A stretch of DNA of 9,432 nt from Desulfosporosinus sp. (GTDB taxonomy: Bacteria > Bacillota > Desulfitobacteriia > Desulfitobacteriales > Desulfitobacteriaceae). Of this stretch, positions 1-6,095 are shown piece after piece. The translations under genes were made by a program, and so were the position numbers. The stretch covers positions 1-9,432 of the forward strand of contig PKWS01000030.1 in assembly GCA_003132105.1 (NCBI GenBank), in the 5' to 3' direction. The notes beneath the pieces were generated by a model. It made no database searches. It had not been told where the DNA came from and worked only from the letters and a program-made list of their open reading frames with translations. Numbering within the stretch: the stretch's first letter is position 1; each line of letters begins with the position of its first letter.

Positions 1-2
1 GG

Positions 3-635
3 TTTAGCAAAGTAGTTAAAGCACACTGCCGGGGAGAAGCCCACATGGTACGTTATGCCGATGATTTTATCTGTTGCTTTCAATACGAGGAAGATGCCAA
101 GAGGTACTATAGAGCATTGCAAAATAGACTGGGAAAATTTGGACTTGAACTAGCTGATGATAAAACCAAGATTATAGCATTCGGTAAAGACAGCTTAAAC
201 GTTAAGAATGAAGGACAAATAAAACCGGGTACATTTGATTTTGTTGGGTTCACCCATTATTGCGGTAAAAGCAAAATGGGAAGGTTTAGAGTTAAGAGGA
301 AAACCAGCAAAAAGAAATACCGGACCAGTCTATTGAAAGTAAAAAAGTGGGTGAAGGGGAACAGAAACCTGCCAAGCCACGATCTTATGGACGCCCTAAG
401 AGTAAAATTGAATGGGTATTTCAGGTATTATGGTGTAACAGACAACTTCGGTTCACTAGGAAAATTCCTTCGGGAAGTGACGAAACTACTATTTAATTGG
501 TTAAATCGTCGCAGCCAACGGAAGAGTTTTACACGGGAACAATTTAAAGGATTTCTAAGGAAAAACCCGTTACCGTTACCCAAAATATATGTGAATGTTT
601 TTCAGCTAAGGTTTCCCATTACTTGGTGTAAATGA
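3..635 (+). CDS. ltrA: Group II intron reverse transcriptase/maturase, C-terminal part
   Basis: Partial gene: the frame is open to the left edge, and codons before the first ATG (45) read FSKVVKAHCRGEAH, which belongs to the RT palm, so 45 is not the start. The catalytic motif YADD is encoded at 54-65 and followed by DFICCFQ, typical of group II intron RTs. Further on are the palm/thumb segment (LADDKTKIIAFG) and the maturase domain X, recognised by FVGF, the LNGYFRYYG motif and WLNRRSQR. The protein binds its own intron RNA to promote splicing, then reverse-transcribes it at the target site. It ends about 30 residues after the RRSQR motif at ITWCK, leaving no room for an HNH endonuclease domain, so it looks like an endonuclease-minus type. 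The gene symbol is generic for the family. The visible part has no frameshift or internal stop. Confidence 0.95.
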   Translation, partial: FSKVVKAHCRGEAHMVRYADDFICCFQYEEDAKRYYRALQNRLGKFGLELADDKTKIIAFGKDSLNVKNEGQIKPGTFDFVGFTHYCGKSKMGRFRVKRKTSKKKYRTSLLKVKKWVKGNRNLPSHDLMDALRVKLNGYFRYYGVTDNFGSLGKFLREVTKLLFNWLNRRSQRKSFTREQFKGFLRKNPLPLPKIYVNVFQLRFPITWCK

Positions 636-644
636 TAGTTTGAG

Positions 645-677
645 GAGCCGTATACCTAAATTGGGTACGTACGGTTC
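645..677 (+). ncRNA. Group II intron domain V (catalytic hairpin)
   Basis: This 33-nt hairpin has the hallmark design of domain V. GAGCCGTA (645-652) pairs with TACGGTTC (670-677), a two-nucleotide bulge CG lies at 668-669, and TACC (653-656) pairs with GGTA (664-667) below a small loop. The catalytic triad AGC is at 646-648. Pairing was worked out by eye; all eight lower-stem pairs are Watson-Crick or G-U. Domain V binds the metal ions for both splicing steps. Confidence 0.92.
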
Positions 678-680
678 TGT

Positions 681-716
681 GGAGGGGCAGGGGCCGCGAG
701 GCCCCGTCTACTCGAC
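681..716 (+). ncRNA. Group II intron domain VI with branch-point adenosine
   Basis: GGGGCC (690-695) and GGCCCC (700-705) form a stem closed by a GCGA tetraloop (696-699). The stem continues through C688-G706 and G686-C708, and GAG (682-684) pairs with CTC (711-713), leaving A710 bulged. That adenosine is the expected lariat branch point, and it lies seven nucleotides before the predicted end at C716. A689 appears as an extra unpaired base on the other side. Confidence 0.85.
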
Positions 717-957
717 AACCCCCTGATTTTTTAGTCCAAAAGAAGGAATTCACCCCAATCATATCGAATTATAGAGTATAAGGAAGATATTCAAAGGGAT
801 TCTGGTATATACTTAGATGGCCTAGTGGTTTTGTTGTACCAATTGTAGTAATAGCAAGGCTTGGAGCGTGCAAATATTATTATTTTTGGACGAATCCAGC
901 TAGTTTTAGATAAAATGCCGCAGAATTACCGCGCAGCTGTTTGGTACAATAAAACTA
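717..957. other. Intergenic region, intron 3' exon to CheBR gene
   Basis: This stretch begins with the intron's 3' exon flank (AACCCCCTGATTTTTT) and has no convincing gene. One frame stays open for 43 codons (782-910) but has no start codon or ribosome binding site. TAAAAT at 911-916 is a possible -10, but the best upstream match (TTGGAC, 886-891) lies 19 bp away, which is long. No strong terminator or known RNA was recognised. Confidence 0.6.
942..950 (+). promoter_or_regulatory. Possible extended -10 element before CheBR gene
   Basis: TGG followed by TACAAT (945-950) matches an extended -10 (TGnTATAAT) at all but one position. No -35 is visible at the right distance, and transcription would begin only a few bases before the ribosome binding site, giving a very short leader. 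It is a candidate only; TAAAAT at 911-916 is the alternative. Confidence 0.25.
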
Positions 958-959
958 GT

Positions 960-964
960 GGAGG
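960..964 (+). promoter_or_regulatory. Ribosome binding site that fixes the CheBR start
   Basis: GGAGG lies eight bases before ATG 973. An in-frame GTG at 958 would give a five-residue longer protein, but it overlaps this site and has nothing suitable upstream, so ATG 973 is the start. Confidence 0.9.
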
Positions 965-972
965 AATCAACA

Positions 973-3960
973 ATGCCGATAAAACGTCATGACAGAAATT
1001 ATAAATCGAAAGAGTTTAACATAGAGAAACCTGATAAGAAAGATCGTATTATTGTACAAAATGCTCCAGTATCAGAATTTCCTATTGTCGGCATTGGATC
1101 TTCTGCTGGAGGGCTGGAAGCACTGGAAAAGTTCCTGAAGAATGTGCCTAAGGAAAGTGGTATATGTTTTGTCATTGTCCAACATCTTGATCCGACTCAA
1201 AAAGACTTTATGTGTGAATTGCTTCAGCGTTCGACAGAGATGAAGGTATTTCAGATAGAGGATCGTATGGTAGTACAACCCAACTGCGTCTACGTTATCC
1301 CACCCAACAAATATCTAGCAATCCTTCATGGGATGTTACTTCTACTCGATCCTGTCACCCCCCGTGGCCTGCGCATGCCTATCGACTTTTTCTTTCGCTC
1401 CCTGGCAGATGACAGGCAGGAAGACAGCATCAGCGTCATATTATCCGGCATGGGCACAGACGGCACTCTCGGGCTTAGGACTATCAAGGAAAAAGGGGGA
1501 GTGGCGTTTGTACAGTCCTCAGCTCAATTCAATAGCATGCCAAACAGTGCTATAAATGAAGGATTGGCCTATGTAGTAGCACTAGCCGAGGAGTTGCCAG
1601 CCAAAATCATTGCCTATCTTCAACACAAGCCTATTATCATCAGGTCTGACAAGTTACTGGAGGACAAGGACCAGAGTGGTATAGAAAAAATATTTATCCT
1701 GCTTCGAAGGCAAACAGGCCATGATTTTTCCCTATATAAACACAGTACTATATACCGTCGTGTTGAGCGGCGTATGGGCATTCACCAGATAAAAAATATA
1801 AACATTTATGTCAAGTATCTTCAGGAGAACTCACAGGAACTAAAATTGCTGTTTAATGAACTGTTAATAGGAGTCACAAGTTTTTTCCGTGACCCCTTAG
1901 CGTGGGACCAGCTAAAAAATGAGATTATTAAGTTGTTGAAGGCTAAAGTTGAACCTGGTTGTCAGCTACGGGCTTGGGTAGCCGGCTGCTCAACCGGAGA
2001 GGAAGCCTATTCTCTGGCAATCTTATTCAAAGAGGCGAAGGAACAGGTTATGCATGCTCAGGATGCAACACTACAGATATTTGCCACAGACATGAATCCA
2101 GGCGCTATTGCCAAAGCTCGAAAGGGAGTTTACCTGTCCAACATCACTGCAGATGTATCAACAGCGAGACTGAACCGGTTTTTCATCAAATTGGGGAATG
2201 GATACCAGGTATCCAAATCCATCAGGGAGATGATAATCTTCGCTCCACACAACCTTGTTATGGATCCGCCTTATTACCGGATAGACATCTTGAACTGCAG
2301 AAATCTGCTGATTTACATGACCCCTGTATTGCAGAAGAAAATTCTACCGCTCTTTCACTATAGTCTTAAGTCAGGCGGGATTTTATTTTTAGGGAGTGCT
2401 GAGTCCATTGGAAGCTTTACCAATCTTTTTAAACCGCTGAATAGCAAAGTGCAAATTTACTACAGGAGTGAGTCCAATAAGGTCAGTATACCGCTGGAGT
2501 TTCCCAGTTCATATGTCTCTGCACAGTCTCTCATGCTTCAACAGGTGAAACCGGTGGAAAACCTAGCCATGATGGCAGATAAGTTGATCTTGCAGCAATA
2601 TTCACCAGCGGCCGTGGTGACCAACGAAAAGGGTGATATCGTATACATCAGCGGGAGGACGGGAAAATATCTAGAACCGGCCGCTGGTAAAGCAAACATG
2701 AATATTTTTGCCATGGCCCGTGAAGGGCTCGGGTATCAATTGACCGATGCCTTTAACAAAGCTCTCAGTGGAAAAACCCCCGTGAGCATTAAGAATGTTG
2801 TTGTAAAGTCGGATGGTCATAAACAGAAAGTGGATTTTACCGTTCAATCTATAAAAGAACCTAAGGCGATGCGTGGGAATGTAATGATCGTTTTTACCGA
2901 TGTGGTAACAATTCCAGAAGCCAGTGAACTAGAAACAACTAGGAATACCACCGCTAACAGCGAGTATTTGGCCAAACTAGAGCAGGAGTTGCAGTATGCA
3001 AGCCAGGAAGTGATTGCAATCCGTGAAGAGATGCAGAGCTCACAGGAAGAGCTTAAATCCGCCAATGAGGAACTGCAGAGCATGAATGAAGAGTTGCAGA
3101 GTACCAATGAAGAGTTGACAACCTCCAAAGAAGAGATGCAGTCTATAAACGAAGAGTTGCAGGCTGTAAACTATGAACTGCTGTCAAAAGTTGCCGAGCT
3201 GTCGCGGACGAACGACGACATAAAGAACCTTCTTAACAGCACGGAGATTGCCACTGTTTTTCTGGATAATGAAATGCACATTAAACGCTTCACGAACCAG
3301 ATGTCTGAAAGCAGTAAACTGATTCAGAGTGATGTAGGCCGACCGATTACCGATATTGCCTCCGACCTCTTTTATCCTGAGCTGGAAGAGAATGCAAGGG
3401 ATGTATTAAGGACTTTGATACCTTTGGAAAAAGAAGTTTTTCTCCATAATAAAGAGAAGTATTTTAAAGCACGAATTATGCCATACCGTACGATGGATAA
3501 CAAGATTAATGGAGTCGTATTAACTTTTATTGACATCAGTACGGCGAAAAAGTTAGAAATAGTGTTGCAGGAAAGCAAAGAACGATTCAATCGGGTGATA
3601 GAAAACTCACCTGTCACTTTTAGCAACCAAGACAGGAATTTGAGATACACCTGGATTCATAACCCCATTATAGGATTAAGTATGGTTTTGAAACTAGGTA
3701 AAACTGATGATGAACTATTTGGGACCAAAGATGCTTCAGAGATGACAGAGCTTAAGAAATCCGTTCTCTTAACTGGAAATTCAGTCCGAAAAGCTATAAA
3801 GACCAGCATTAGAGGACAGATGTTCTTGCATGACGTCACTGTCAATCCGCTTACAGACGAATCAGGAACAGTTGTTGGTGTGACTTGTGTATTGATTGAC
3901 ATCACCAACATTAGAGGGTTGGCCGAGTTTGACGAAGCACGGAACGAGGGAATGTTATGA
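973..3960 (+). CDS. CheB-CheR-PAS fusion protein (methylesterase/methyltransferase)
   Basis: A 995-residue cytoplasmic fusion of the two enzymes that reset chemoreceptor methylation. Residues ~38-215 are a CheB methylesterase domain with catalytic Ser44 (GIGSSAGG), His71 (VQHLDP) and Asp163 (MGTDG). Residues ~225-505 are a CheR SAM-dependent methyltransferase with the N-terminal helical part, SFFRD, the SAM loop AGCSTGEE (337-344) and NCRN (441-444). A PAS-like segment (~525-645) follows, then a heptad coiled coil rich in NEELQS repeats (~662-745), then two PAS domains (~748-860 and ~868-985). No CheB-type receiver domain precedes the esterase, whose first ~37 residues are charged and probably disordered, so it is not switched by CheA in the usual way; PAS sensing may replace that. 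The stop codon overlaps the next gene's ATG. In such fusions the methylated substrate is mostly unknown, and no chemoreceptor is nearby. Domains are certain; the role in chemotaxis is not. Confidence 0.96.
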   Translation: MPIKRHDRNYKSKEFNIEKPDKKDRIIVQNAPVSEFPIVGIGSSAGGLEALEKFLKNVPKESGICFVIVQHLDPTQKDFMCELLQRSTEMKVFQIEDRMVVQPNCVYVIPPNKYLAILHGMLLLLDPVTPRGLRMPIDFFFRSLADDRQEDSISVILSGMGTDGTLGLRTIKEKGGVAFVQSSAQFNSMPNSAINEGLAYVVALAEELPAKIIAYLQHKPIIIRSDKLLEDKDQSGIEKIFILLRRQTGHDFSLYKHSTIYRRVERRMGIHQIKNINIYVKYLQENSQELKLLFNELLIGVTSFFRDPLAWDQLKNEIIKLLKAKVEPGCQLRAWVAGCSTGEEAYSLAILFKEAKEQVMHAQDATLQIFATDMNPGAIAKARKGVYLSNITADVSTARLNRFFIKLGNGYQVSKSIREMIIFAPHNLVMDPPYYRIDILNCRNLLIYMTPVLQKKILPLFHYSLKSGGILFLGSAESIGSFTNLFKPLNSKVQIYYRSESNKVSIPLEFPSSYVSAQSLMLQQVKPVENLAMMADKLILQQYSPAAVVTNEKGDIVYISGRTGKYLEPAAGKANMNIFAMAREGLGYQLTDAFNKALSGKTPVSIKNVVVKSDGHKQKVDFTVQSIKEPKAMRGNVMIVFTDVVTIPEASELETTRNTTANSEYLAKLEQELQYASQEVIAIREEMQSSQEELKSANEELQSMNEELQSTNEELTTSKEEMQSINEELQAVNYELLSKVAELSRTNDDIKNLLNSTEIATVFLDNEMHIKRFTNQMSESSKLIQSDVGRPITDIASDLFYPELEENARDVLRTLIPLEKEVFLHNKEKYFKARIMPYRTMDNKINGVVLTFIDISTAKKLEIVLQESKERFNRVIENSPVTFSNQDRNLRYTWIHNPIIGLSMVLKLGKTDDELFGTKDASEMTELKKSVLLTGNSVRKAIKTSIRGQMFLHDVTVNPLTDESGTVVGVTCVLIDITNIRGLAEFDEARNEGML

Positions 3961-5630
3961 AAAAGGATTTCCTATTGGATGCTAATGGACTGCGCTGCAT
4001 AGCAGAAAAGGTGTATAAGGAAAGTGAGAAAAAAGCACCCTCTCTAGTGAAAGAAGCGGATTTGCACCGGCTTGTTCACGAACTACAAGTACATCAGATA
4101 GAGCTGGAAATGCAGAATGAGGAATTGCTTCGGTTAAGTGTGGATCTTAAGGCAAGCAATGAAAAGTATACTAATCTCTATGAATTTGCTCCTGTAGGGT
4201 ACTTCACCCTGAGTCGTTACGGTATTATCCAACAGGTGAACTTAACTGGAGCCCGGATCTTAGGACAAGAACGTATTAAATTATTGGAACGGAGACTTGA
4301 ATTATCCATTACTGATAACAACCGCCCAGTATTTAGAGCCATCTTGGAGAAGGCTTTTGAAAGCCTGTCAATAGAAACCTGCGAGCTCAAACTCAGTAAA
4401 GAGGATGGCAAACCAATTTATGTTCATCTGAAAGCCATAGCCTCCCCTGATGGCGATGAGTGTCTACTTGCTATGGTGGACATCACTGCAAAGAAATTGG
4501 TGGAGACTGAATTAATTATTAGAAACCAGGCCATGGCATCATCTCTTAATGCAATTGCTCTGACTGATTTAAATGGCAACTTTACTTATGTAAACTCATC
4601 ATTTTTAAACCTGTGGGGCTACAAAACTGATCAAGAGGTATTGGGACAGTCAGGATTAGGCTTTTGGGAAAGTGAAAAAAATGCAAAAGAGATTTATGGT
4701 ATTGTGTTTAAAAATGGCAACTGGAGCGGGGAAGTGGTTGCGAGGAGGAAAGATAGCAAGCTTAGGGATGTTTATCTTTCAACAAATATAGTCTACGATC
4801 AGGATGGCGCTCCTATTTGTTTGATGGCCTCTTGTACAGATATCACGGACAGTAAGAAGGCAGAGAAGGAACTGCTTGCTGCAAAAGAGCAAGCGGAAGC
4901 CGCCAGTAATGCACAGAGCCAATTCTTAGCCAATATGTCCCATGAAATCAGGACACCCATGACTGGTTTAATGGGAATGCTACAGCTGTTGCAAATGACA
5001 GAATTAACTAAGGAGCAGGCTGAATACATTAAAATTTCTAAGACATCATCTGATGCCCTTTTAATGGTTATAAACGATATCCTTGATTATTCAAAAATTG
5101 AGGCGGGGAAATTGAAAATCGAGGAACTCAAATTTAATCTTGATGAGTTTATTAATGAGATTGAAATTATGTTTAAGCCTTCTGTTTTAAATAAAGGACT
5201 TGCCTTGACTATGCTTATTGAAGATAATGTGCCGCATAAGCTTTTAGGTGATTCTTTCAGGTTGAGACAAGTATTATCCAATATAATCGGTAATGCAATT
5301 AAATTTACACAGAAAGGAAGAATTGAACTAATAGTAAGGAAGCTTGAGGAACGTAATAATGAAGTTAAGCTAGAATGGGTAGTGCAGGATACAGGCATTG
5401 GATTAAGTGAGGAGCAAATAAAGGATATTTTCAATAGCTTTAATCAGGCAGACAGTTCAATAACCAGACAGTATGGTGGTACAGGATTAGGACTTTCCAT
5501 TTGTAAGGGCTTAGTGGAGCTTATGCAAGGGGAAATATGGGTAGAAAGCAAAGAAGGGGAAGGCAGCAAATTTTTCTTCACTTGTGTATTAGATGATCCG
5601 CAGTGCAGAAACCTATTTTTCATCTCGTAG
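3957..5630 (+). CDS. PAS-PAS sensor histidine kinase without receiver domain
   Basis: A 557-residue protein with no obvious membrane segment, hence probably cytoplasmic. An N-terminal helix with HELQVHQIELEMQNEEL (typical of kinases paired with CheB-CheR fusions) leads into two PAS domains (~70-178 and ~190-300), a coiled linker, and HisKA with phosphoacceptor His329 in the H-box MSHEIRTP. The HATPase domain (~432-545) has N-box Asn446, D478TGIG and GTGLGL (508-513). Its start overlaps the upstream stop as ATGA, with GAGGG six bases before, so translation is coupled and the two products likely share a pathway. Unlike its paralogue at 6096 it has no receiver; it ends ten or so residues after the ATPase fold in QCRNLFFIS, and those residues and the stop are encoded by a repeat copy (5601-5650). 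A lost receiver is therefore possible, but the kinase core is complete. The second half is visibly more AT-rich than the CheBR gene. Confidence 0.95.
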   Translation: MKKDFLLDANGLRCIAEKVYKESEKKAPSLVKEADLHRLVHELQVHQIELEMQNEELLRLSVDLKASNEKYTNLYEFAPVGYFTLSRYGIIQQVNLTGARILGQERIKLLERRLELSITDNNRPVFRAILEKAFESLSIETCELKLSKEDGKPIYVHLKAIASPDGDECLLAMVDITAKKLVETELIIRNQAMASSLNAIALTDLNGNFTYVNSSFLNLWGYKTDQEVLGQSGLGFWESEKNAKEIYGIVFKNGNWSGEVVARRKDSKLRDVYLSTNIVYDQDGAPICLMASCTDITDSKKAEKELLAAKEQAEAASNAQSQFLANMSHEIRTPMTGLMGMLQLLQMTELTKEQAEYIKISKTSSDALLMVINDILDYSKIEAGKLKIEELKFNLDEFINEIEIMFKPSVLNKGLALTMLIEDNVPHKLLGDSFRLRQVLSNIIGNAIKFTQKGRIELIVRKLEERNNEVKLEWVVQDTGIGLSEEQIKDIFNSFNQADSSITRQYGGTGLGLSICKGLVELMQGEIWVESKEGEGSKFFFTCVLDDPQCRNLFFIS

Positions 5631-5650
5631 GTTGTACACTTTACCATGTT
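5601..5650 (+). repeat. Direct repeat, copy 1
   Basis: Fifty bases match positions 5945-5994 without gaps at 42 of 50 sites by hand alignment, 35 of the first 40. The copy overlaps the last nine codons and stop of the kinase gene. It can fold into a small hairpin with AACCTA (5610-5615) pairing to TAGGTT (5628-5633). Similarity fades after about 5655, where a weak AGCC/GGCT hairpin (5662-5678) follows. The family is not recognised. Confidence 0.85.
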
Positions 5651-5713
5651 TTCATATAAAAAGCCCCTAATAATGGCTAAAGGTGTGTCTGGCTATGTAA
5701 TTTAAACAGTGGC

Positions 5714-5800
5714 CGCTCTTTCTCTTTGGCAAATATAACGATACCTATGGGACTTCGTATTATGCGAAGTTCCTTTTGCCGTTTTAGTAAGAGAAAGGCG
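5714..5800 (+). repeat. Nested imperfect palindrome, 87 nt
   Basis: Three stems nest inside one another. Outer: CGC (5714-5716) and CTTTCTCTT (5718-5726) pair with AAGAGAAAG (5789-5797) and GCG (5798-5800), with T5717 bulged. Middle: GGCAAA (5728-5733) pairs with TTTGCC (5775-5780). Inner: GGGACTTCG (5749-5757) pairs with CGAAGTTCC (5765-5773) around a 7-nt loop. That makes 27 base pairs in total with one G-U. It could be a structured RNA, a terminator with an extended base, or a miniature mobile element; the sequence does not decide. Confidence 0.7.
5749..5777 (+). terminator. Probable terminator after the CheBR-kinase operon
   Basis: The nine-pair hairpin 5749-5757/5765-5773 is followed at once by TTTT (5774-5777), then GCCGTTTT. 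The T-run is short, so termination may be partial. It lies about 120 bases after the kinase stop and is the only credible terminator between the two kinase genes. It forms the core of the larger palindrome. Confidence 0.5.
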
Positions 5801-5944
5801 ACGGTGATTTAGCATTTATTTTCTGTTTATAATGGGTATTCGACAAATAATTTTCTGTTATTTAGACAAAGATCGTACAATAATTGTGAGATAATCAATA
5901 CACATTCTTTTTCGCTAAAATATATTATTACTAATACATTATTC

Positions 5945-5994
5945 CAGTACAGAAACCTATATTTCATCTCAAAGGTTGTAGACTATGTCATGTT
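5945..5994 (+). repeat. Direct repeat, copy 2
   Basis: Partner of the copy at 5601-5650, 344 bases downstream in the same orientation and about 100 bases before the second kinase gene. AACCT (5954-5958) and AGGTT (5973-5977) again form a small stem. The copies differ at first, second and third codon positions alike when read in the kinase frame, so the similarity is not kept by protein coding. A short CCCT/AGGG hairpin follows at 6008-6019. Confidence 0.85.
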
Positions 5995-6083
5995 TCATTC
6001 GTAAAGGCCCTAAAAAGGGTAGTAGCCATCGCCACAATTAGGTAACGAAATTTGAGAAGACCAGTAAATGACTATTAGGTTAT

Positions 6084-6088
6084 GGAGG
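6084..6088 (+). promoter_or_regulatory. Ribosome binding site that fixes the kinase 2 start
   Basis: GGAGG sits seven bases before GTG 6096. An in-frame TTG at 6090 is only one base from it and cannot be used efficiently, so GTG 6096 is the likely start, giving MKSIREYN at the N-terminus. Confidence 0.85.
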
Positions 6089-6095
6089 ATTGACT

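Larger units (their letters stand above)
1..716 (+). mobile_element. Group II intron, 3' part (5' end outside window)
   Basis: A retroelement that self-splices as RNA and moves by reverse transcription. Visible here are the C-terminal half of its intron-encoded protein, then domains V and VI of the ribozyme. The protein's stop codon lies 10 nt before domain V, the normal arrangement for an ORF housed in domain IV. The predicted 3' splice site follows C716, because the bulged adenosine of domain VI (A710) then sits seven nucleotides from the end. The 5' exon, domains I-III and the start of the ORF are to the left of the window, so intactness and class cannot be judged. Downstream is intergenic sequence, so the insertion probably does not interrupt the gene to the right. 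Confidence 0.93.
5631..6095. other. Noncoding spacer between the two kinase genes
   Basis: This is 465 bases without a supportable gene and notably AT-rich from about 5800 to 5945. It contains the tail of repeat copy 1, an 87-nt nested palindrome (5714-5800), repeat copy 2 (5945-5994) and a small CCCT/AGGG hairpin (6008-6019). A perfect TATAAT occurs at 5828-5833 but has no -35 at the proper distance. I see no receiver-domain remnant (no DVQMP or TKPL-like coding in any frame), so if kinase 1 once carried one, it has been deleted rather than left as a pseudogene. The promoter for kinase 2 must lie here but is not obvious. Confidence 0.75.

Noticed and set aside
782..910. 43-codon open stretch with hydrophobic composition before the CheBR gene
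   Set aside because: No start codon or ribosome binding site, follows a stop at 779, and no recognisable motif; likely chance or a decayed remnant.
1328..1555. 75-codon plus-strand reading frame inside the CheB domain
   Set aside because: Overlaps a well-conserved catalytic domain in another frame; low-complexity, unfamiliar product.
1959..2363. 134-codon plus-strand reading frame inside the CheR domain
   Set aside because: Shadow of the CheR coding sequence, whose SAM-binding motif lies in the real frame here.
2962..3210. Repetitive GAAGAGTTGCAGAG-like units resembling a tandem repeat
   Set aside because: They encode the NEELQS heptads of a coiled coil common in CheB-CheR fusions; protein structure explains them.
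5828..5833. Perfect TATAAT as promoter for kinase 2
   Set aside because: No acceptable -35 at 16-18 bp and about 260 bp from the gene in very AT-rich sequence; too weak to annotate.
5945..6060. Riboswitch (c-di-GMP, preQ1 or THF type) upstream of kinase 2
   Set aside because: The conserved cores of these families are absent; only short unspecific hairpins are seen.
5631..6095. Pseudogene remnant of a receiver domain after kinase 1
   Set aside because: No receiver motifs in any frame of the spacer; deletion or original absence is more likely than decay in place.
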